DNA of 10,097 bases from the NCBI GenBank assembly GCA_050698355.1, contig JBOHBN010000142.1, positions 1 through 10,097 on the forward strand, given 5' to 3'. The notes under the pieces are model-generated. The model was not told where the DNA came from and did no database searches. It saw nothing but the letters and a program-made list of their open reading frames with translations. Source of the stretch: JBOHBN01 sp050698355 (lineage in GTDB: Bacteria; Actinomycetota; Actinomycetes; Streptosporangiales; WHST01). Below, one piece after another: positions 7,178 to 10,097 of the stretch (within the stretch, counting starts at the first letter, position 1; each line of letters opens with the position of its first letter). The position numbers were made by a program, and so were the translations under genes.

Positions 7178-7229
7178 GTGATCATGAAAGATGTCCGCTG
7201 CCATAGCGACGACAACCTTTCATGATCAC
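7178..7229. repeat. 52-nt hairpin element with 13-bp perfect arms
   Basis: GTGATCATGAAAG (7178-7190) and CTTTCATGATCAC (7217-7229) are perfect inverted copies. The 26-nt centre also folds: GTC (7193-7195) with GAC (7211-7213), and CGCT (7196-7199) with AGCG (7205-7208). Together they make a long imperfect hairpin of roughly 21 base pairs. It is noticeably AT-rich against its surroundings. It lies between the divergent response regulator and tRNA genes, upstream of both, so it is not their terminator. It resembles a dispersed intergenic palindromic repeat or a non-autonomous element end, but copy number cannot be seen from this window. Confidence 0.6.
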
Positions 7230-7264
7230 TCAAGTGCGCCGCGCCCTGCGGCCACCCTGCCTGG

Positions 7265-7290
7265 TATGGTCGGCCCTGCCCGTTCGGGCA
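7265..7290 (+). promoter_or_regulatory. Possible -10 box and 5' leader hairpin of tRNA-Arg
   Basis: TATGGT (7265-7270) fits a -10 box 23 nt before the mature tRNA, but no good -35 lies at the expected distance. TGCCCG-TT-CGGGCA (7277-7290) forms a tight hairpin in the precursor leader just before the tRNA 5' end. Confidence 0.35.
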
Positions 7291-7293
7291 CCC

Positions 7294-7365
7294 GCCCCCG
7301 TAGCTCAGGGGATAGAGCAACGGCCTCCGGAGCCGTGAGCGCAGGTTCGAATCCTGCCGGGGGCG
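7294..7365 (+). tRNA. tRNA-Arg (anticodon CCG)
   Basis: A complete 72-nt cloverleaf. The acceptor stem is GCCCCCG (7294-7300) with CGGGGGC (7358-7364) and discriminator G at 7365. The D-arm is GCTC/GAGC (7303-7306, 7315-7318). The anticodon stem is ACGGC/GCCGT (7320-7324, 7332-7336) around loop CTCCGGA, with anticodon CCG at 7327-7329. The T-arm is GCAGG/CCTGC around TTCGAAT (7346-7352). It reads the arginine codon CGG, common in high-GC genomes. The 3' CCA is not encoded: CCC follows. The adjacent NrtL-like gene encodes an ArgS-type tRNA-binding fold, an interesting but unproven coincidence. Confidence 0.97.
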
Positions 7366-7692
7366 CCCAGCCGTGACCAGCACAAACACCGCGCTGACCT
7401 CGAAAAGCGCAAGCCATCCGGGACCACGGTCTGTCCCAGCGAGTCTCACCCGATTCCGGCAAAGCTCGCGGTTTGTGGACCCACAGTGGACCAGGGCAAC
7501 CTGTGCGTCGATCAGATCTGACGCGCGCTCTCGCTAGGGGCCCAGACGAGCGCGGGGCATGACCAGTTCGATGCAGTAGCGCGATACAGATCACGGCCGA
7601 CCACCCGGGTGAGCGGCGTTGTCTTGTCGGTCAACCTGCCGCCCCTCGCTAGCACGGGCACCAGGGAGGTCACTACCGACGGGCAAGGGGCA
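7366..7692. other. Intergenic stretch after the tRNA, no convincing gene
   Basis: Short open frames exist on both strands but none shows a recognisable domain or a ribosome binding site. Points of note are a GTGGACC direct repeat with an 11-bp period (7475-7481 and 7486-7492), whose first copy is part of the palindrome TGTGGACCCACA, and a 10-bp palindrome TCAGATCTGA. No copy of the tRNA 3' end was found here. The right end merges into the degraded tail of the DUF3024 pseudogene. Confidence 0.4.
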
Positions 7693-8038
7693 CCCCCAGA
7701 AGATACCGGTGGGGTCGCGGTCGACCTCGGCGAGGAGATCATCGATCCGGGCGGATGGTTTGGTCAGGTCATACTTATGGAAGAGCAGGCGGCGGGCGCG
7801 TCAGTACAGCGTCCATAGCCCGGTGGCTTCCGTGTAATGCAGCCGCGCCATCAGCAAGTGCGTCCACTCCGGCCCGGCCTCGGGTCGCCAGGGTGCGCGG
7901 CCTTCCACGATTGCGATGTATCGAGGTTGGACGTCACACTCGACCCGCACCTGATGACGTGCGTCTTGGGGCACGCGGGCGCTGCACCATCTCTCCACCC
8001 GGGCGATGTAGGTTTCGGGTCGGCCGGTTTGCTGGCAT
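7693..8038 (-). pseudogene. DUF3024 family protein, degraded
   Basis: The minus strand encodes a chain matching my memory of DUF3024, a family of roughly 115-residue proteins of unknown function. ARVERWCSARVP lies near the start, then APWRPEAGPEW, ARLHYTEATGLWTLY, and at the end FHKYD followed by DDLLAEVDRDPTGIFWG. Three lesions are visible. A TGA at 7803-7801 interrupts the conserved LYWR-type segment, where a tryptophan codon TGG is expected. The most natural ATG (8038) is out of frame with the body and would be restored by removing one C in the ACCCG near 8020. The expected stop after FWG is read as TGC (7692-7690). The repaired protein would be 115 aa. A homologue with a different N-terminus would remove the need for the frameshift, but not for the nonsense codon. 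Confidence 0.7.
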
Positions 8039-8110
8039 AGGCGCCAGCATGCCAGCTGCCTCGCAGTCCACGCCCTCTCAGATAGCGATGGGTCACTGAG
8101 ACGCCCAGAG

Positions 8111-8139
8111 TTGAAGACTGGGACATGTGCAAGCATAAT
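8111..8139 (+). promoter_or_regulatory. Promoter of the vapBC operon
   Basis: TTGAAG (8111-8116) and CATAAT (8134-8139) are separated by exactly 17 bp, the best promoter match in the window. The -10 ends 6 nt before the ATG at 8146, which places the transcription start on or next to that codon and predicts a leaderless mRNA. Confidence 0.65.
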
Positions 8140-8147
8140 GTAAGCAT
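8131..8147 (+). repeat. AAGCAT direct repeats over the vapBC -10 and start, possible operator
   Basis: AAGCAT occurs at 8131-8136 and 8142-8147, 11 bp apart, one helical turn. The copies overlap the -10 box and the antitoxin start codon. Ribbon-helix-helix antitoxins autoregulate by binding short repeats at such positions, so this is a reasonable candidate operator. Confidence 0.4.
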
Positions 8148-8376
8148 GCCGAACGTGTTGATCCGCGATTTGCCTGATGATGTCCATACGGCGCTGCAGC
8201 GCAAGGCCGAACGCAGCCATCAGTCTCTACAGCAGTATCTGGCCACTGAGCTGCGCAATCTGGCTGCACGACGGCAGATCAGCGACGTGCTCGATGACGT
8301 CGAAACACGCCAAGGCGGTCGGGTAGGACTCCGTCAGGCTGTCGACGACCTCGGCGATGAGCGCGTCCGACGATGA
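8146..8376 (+). CDS. vapB: Antitoxin of a VapBC pair, FitA-like ribbon-helix-helix
   Basis: The 76-aa protein begins MPNVLIRDLPDDVHTAL: a short beta strand (NVLIRDL, 3-9) that would insert into DNA, followed by two helices (about 11-24 and 27-42, the second containing SLQQYLATEL). This is the ribbon-helix-helix pattern of FitA-type antitoxins. The C-terminal half (about 43-76) would wrap the toxin and block its active site. The ATG at 8146 is chosen over the in-frame ATG at 8125 because alignment to the family starts there and the upstream promoter predicts a transcript beginning at that codon; there is no ribosome binding site. It overlaps vapC by ATGA, so both are made from one mRNA. Codon choice is less GC-biased than in the lys/thr operon, suggesting transfer. 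Confidence 0.88.
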   Translation: MPNVLIRDLPDDVHTALQRKAERSHQSLQQYLATELRNLAARRQISDVLDDVETRQGGRVGLRQAVDDLGDERVRR

Positions 8377-8768
8377 TCGTTGTCGACGCTTCGGTGCTCG
8401 CCAACGCGCTGGGTGATGACGACGAAGACGGCCGCACCGCTCGAAACGAGCTTCGGTCGGCTGGCGAGTTCACCGCACCTGACCTGATCGACGTCGAAAC
8501 GGTGGCGGTGCTCCGCAAACGGTGGCTAGCACGCACGATCTCTGATCGCCGCTTCGACACGGCGGTAGATGACCTGCGAGGGATGGGCTTCGAACGCGTT
8601 CCAACACTGCGCATGATTCGTCGCGCTTACGAATTGCGCGCCAACGTGACCTCCTACGACGCGACTTACGTAGCCCTGGCCGAGGCGCTGGACTGCGAGC
8701 TGCTCACTGGCGATCAACGCCTCGCCGCAGCGACCGGTCCACGGTGCACTATCCGCGTGCTGTCCTGA
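8373..8768 (+). CDS. vapC: VapC-family PIN-domain ribonuclease toxin
   Basis: The 131-aa protein is a PIN domain, a magnesium-dependent RNase that in characterised VapC toxins cleaves tRNA or rRNA and stops translation. The acidic active-site residues are all present: Asp5 in IVVDASVLANAL, Glu42 in LIDVETVAVL, Asp96 in SYDATYVALAEAL, and Asp114 in LLTGDQRLA. The length is normal and no lesion is visible, so the toxin should be active when not bound by the antitoxin. Its ATG overlaps the antitoxin stop (ATGA at 8373-8376). The RNA target cannot be inferred. It lies in the accessory-looking stretch downstream of the tRNA-Arg gene, where a toxin-antitoxin pair could stabilise otherwise decaying DNA. 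Confidence 0.92.
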   Translation: MIVVDASVLANALGDDDEDGRTARNELRSAGEFTAPDLIDVETVAVLRKRWLARTISDRRFDTAVDDLRGMGFERVPTLRMIRRAYELRANVTSYDATYVALAEALDCELLTGDQRLAAATGPRCTIRVLS

Positions 8769-8819
8769 TCGCTGGAGCGGGCTCGCCGCTGCCCGACCTG
8801 GCGTATCACTGCCGGATCC

Positions 8820-8834
8820 GCATGTTTGACATGC
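8820..8834. repeat. Inverted repeat downstream of vapC
   Basis: GCATGT-TTG-ACATGC is a perfect 6-bp inverted repeat with a 3-nt centre, 51 nt after the vapC stop. It has no T-run and is short for a terminator. It could be a protein binding site or chance. The rest of the spacer 8769-8892 shows no gene. Confidence 0.3.
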
Positions 8835-8892
8835 CTGAGCTATCCAGCAAGGTGGGTGCCAGGGGAACCCGAGATCGTTTGCTCGAACTCTT

Positions 8893-9072
8893 CTAGCTAG
8901 CGAACTGGTGATAGTTGGCGGATTTGCTGTTGGCGTCCATCCAGAGGATTCGGTCTAGCTGGGCATTGGATGGATGGTGGCCGTACAGGAACTGGTAGTC
9001 GCTGCTGATCTGGCTACGCAGATCCGCGTGCTGTTGATTGGGGTAGGCGATCTGGGAGAGCCATTGCCACAT
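8893..9072 (-). CDS. Small hypothetical protein
   Basis: A 59-aa product beginning MWQWLSQIAYPNQQ and ending NYHQFAS. I recognise no family. It is rich in Gln, Asn, Ser and Tyr, with a single charged patch, and shows no membrane segment or signal peptide. Support for coding comes from strong G/C preference at third codon positions and AGGAG 9 nt before the ATG at 9072. The frame stays open to a GTG at 9171, which would give 92 aa with an arginine-rich N-terminus lacking the same features. It may be a phage- or island-type orphan, or the surviving end of a larger gene. It is convergent with vapC. Confidence 0.45.
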   Translation of the reverse strand: MWQWLSQIAYPNQQHADLRSQISSDYQFLYGHHPSNAQLDRILWMDANSKSANYHQFAS

Positions 9073-9387
9073 CAGTGGCGACTCCTGGCTTGGCGGGTCC
9101 CAGCGGTCGCGGCGAGACTGCTCACCGTCGGCACGACCCCGCGCCGTATAGTCACGCGTCAAGCCAGTCACTGGCTACGCAGGAGCAACCGGCTATCCTG
9201 ACCGCTCCAGGCTAGCGCCGGGCCTGGTCACGGTCGGCGACCACAGCCTCACCGCGACCCCGGGCACCGACGCTCGGGGCGCAGCACCGTGGTGGGTGCG
9301 TCACCCGAAGGGGGCGTTGAAGCGTGGTGAGGGTCGTGGGGTGGATCAGCTCGGTTCTTTTCAGACGGTAAGGGATCGGTTGGCGGT
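9073..9387. other. Spacer before the pseudokinase gene, no convincing gene
   Basis: No recognisable protein is encoded on either strand, and I see no remnant of murJ, the gene that usually precedes this kind of pseudokinase. It holds a 15-bp palindrome (9162-9176) and a short hairpin GGGTG-CGT-CACCC (9294-9306). AAGGGA (9370-9375) is the only ribosome-binding-like site and lies 12 nt before the GTG start at 9388, rather far. No clear promoter was found. Confidence 0.4.
9162..9176. repeat. 15-bp palindrome
   Basis: AGCCAGT-C-ACTGGCT is a perfect palindrome of 7-bp arms. It lies 90 nt upstream of the small hypothetical gene and 212 nt before the pseudokinase gene, so it could be an operator of either. 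Confidence 0.35.
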
Positions 9388-10097
9388 GTGACCGAACCAG
9401 GTAGCGTGCTCGACGGCCGGTACCGGCTCGATGAGCGGGTCGGCGAGCAGGGTCGTGCTGGTCTGTGGCGCGGTACCGACACCCTTCTCGCGCGTGCCGT
9501 GACGGTGTGGATCGCGCCGTCGGCCGCTGCCGAGGCGGCCGACGTGCTCACCGCCGCGCGGCGCGCCGCCCGAGTCAGCGACCCGCGCGTGGTTGACGTG
9601 GTCGACATGGCCACGGTCGACGAGGTGACCTACGTGGTCACCGAGGCGGTGACCGGGGATACGCTCACCAACCTGCTCCTGCACGAGGGACCACTGCCGC
9701 CCGCGCGGGCCGGCGGGTTGATCCGCGAGGCCGCCGAGGCGCTCGCGGCGGCACATCACCTCGGTGTGACACACCTGCACCTGCATCCCGACAACCTGGT
9801 CTGTACCACCGCGGATGAGGTGAAGGTCACCGGCGTGGCGGTCGAGGCGGCGCTGGCAGGTGTCAGCAGCGATGACCCCGCCAGGGCCGATGCCCAGGGG
9901 CTCGGCGCGCTGCTGTACGCCGCGCTGACCGCGCGCTGGCCGTACGGGGCGTACCGCGGGCTTCCCGCCGCTCCCCACGGGCCGGGCGCGCCGCGACCGC
10001 ACCAGGTGCGTGCCGACATCCCAGCCGAGCTCGACGCGGCCACCGCACGCGCCTTGTCGGCTCACCCGACCCGTGGCCGGCCCGCGCTGACCTCGCC
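9388..10097 (+). CDS. MurJ-associated-type pseudokinase, 5' part only
   Basis: The first 236 residues of a protein with a Ser/Thr kinase fold, open to the window edge. LDGRYRLDERVGEQGRAGLW (8-27) corresponds to the glycine-rich loop. The VAVK lysine is missing: residues 37-41 read AVTVW, and the first lysine of the protein is Lys146. The catalytic HRDLxPxN is HLHLHPDN (129-136), with His131 in place of the aspartate, and the DFG position reads TGV (148-150). It therefore cannot phosphorylate by the normal mechanism. ALLYAALTARWPYGAYRGLP (174-193) matches the actinomycete pseudokinase encoded after murJ. In mycobacteria the equivalent domain is fused to MurJ and, when phosphorylated by PknB, recruits FhaA to control peptidoglycan synthesis. 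The GTG at 9388 is the only start codon between the upstream stop at 9328 and the domain. Confidence 0.82.
   Translation, partial: MTEPGSVLDGRYRLDERVGEQGRAGLWRGTDTLLARAVTVWIAPSAAAEAADVLTAARRAARVSDPRVVDVVDMATVDEVTYVVTEAVTGDTLTNLLLHEGPLPPARAGGLIREAAEALAAAHHLGVTHLHLHPDNLVCTTADEVKVTGVAVEAALAGVSSDDPARADAQGLGALLYAALTARWPYGAYRGLPAAPHGPGAPRPHQVRADIPAELDAATARALSAHPTRGRPALTS

Noticed and set aside
7226..7594. Minus-strand open frames covering the tRNA gene, with translations such as DSNLRSRLRRPLLYPLSYGG
   Set aside because: This is the antisense translation of a tRNA, a well-known source of false protein annotations.
7346..9387. Duplicate of the tRNA-Arg 3' end as a second attachment site
   Set aside because: Only a 7-nt GGGGGCG match near 9310 was found, which is expected by chance at this GC content.
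9361..10065. A 234-codon open frame on the minus strand at the right edge
   Set aside because: It lies opposite the pseudokinase frame, which has recognisable family motifs throughout. The minus frame has none.

Overview
The window is GC-rich DNA with strong third-position G/C bias, frequent GTG starts and a gene order (lysA-hom-thrC-thrB, with rho expected beyond the left edge) that is typical of actinomycetes. I cannot name the genus from the sequence alone.

Left part, 1-4860, minus strand: a compact amino-acid operon transcribed right to left, lysA then hom, thrC and thrB. Diaminopimelate decarboxylase makes lysine. Homoserine dehydrogenase, threonine synthase and homoserine kinase together carry aspartate semialdehyde to threonine. 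lysA and hom overlap by ATGA. thrC and thrB are 2 nt apart. The only sizeable gap, the 82 nt between hom and thrC, is full of palindromes.

Middle part, 4860-7005: a secreted endonuclease/exonuclease/phosphatase-family enzyme lies on the plus strand, divergent from lysA. It ends only 4 nt from the end of a minus-strand pair consisting of a single-domain response regulator and a short NrtL-like protein related to the C-terminus of arginyl-tRNA synthetase. In many actinomycetes the response regulator/ArgS-like pair sits next to lysA, so the phosphatase gene looks like an insertion into a conserved block. The leader between it and lysA contains two hairpins.

Right part, 7006-9387: a 52-nt hairpin element, a tRNA-Arg(CCG), and then about 2 kb downstream of the tRNA 3' end that reads like a decayed accessory segment. 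It holds a DUF3024 pseudogene with several lesions, a VapBC toxin-antitoxin pair with a good promoter that implies a leaderless antitoxin mRNA, a small orphan gene, and little else.

Right edge, 9388-10097: the 5' part of a kinase-fold protein running off the window. It lacks the ATP-binding lysine and the catalytic HRD aspartate, and resembles the MurJ-associated pseudokinase of actinomycetes, but murJ is not in the preceding sequence.

No CRISPR array, intact transposase or integrase was seen. The most noteworthy items are the NrtL-like short protein, the DUF3024 pseudogene, the leaderless VapBC promoter, the large hairpin beside the tRNA gene, and the pseudokinase without murJ.
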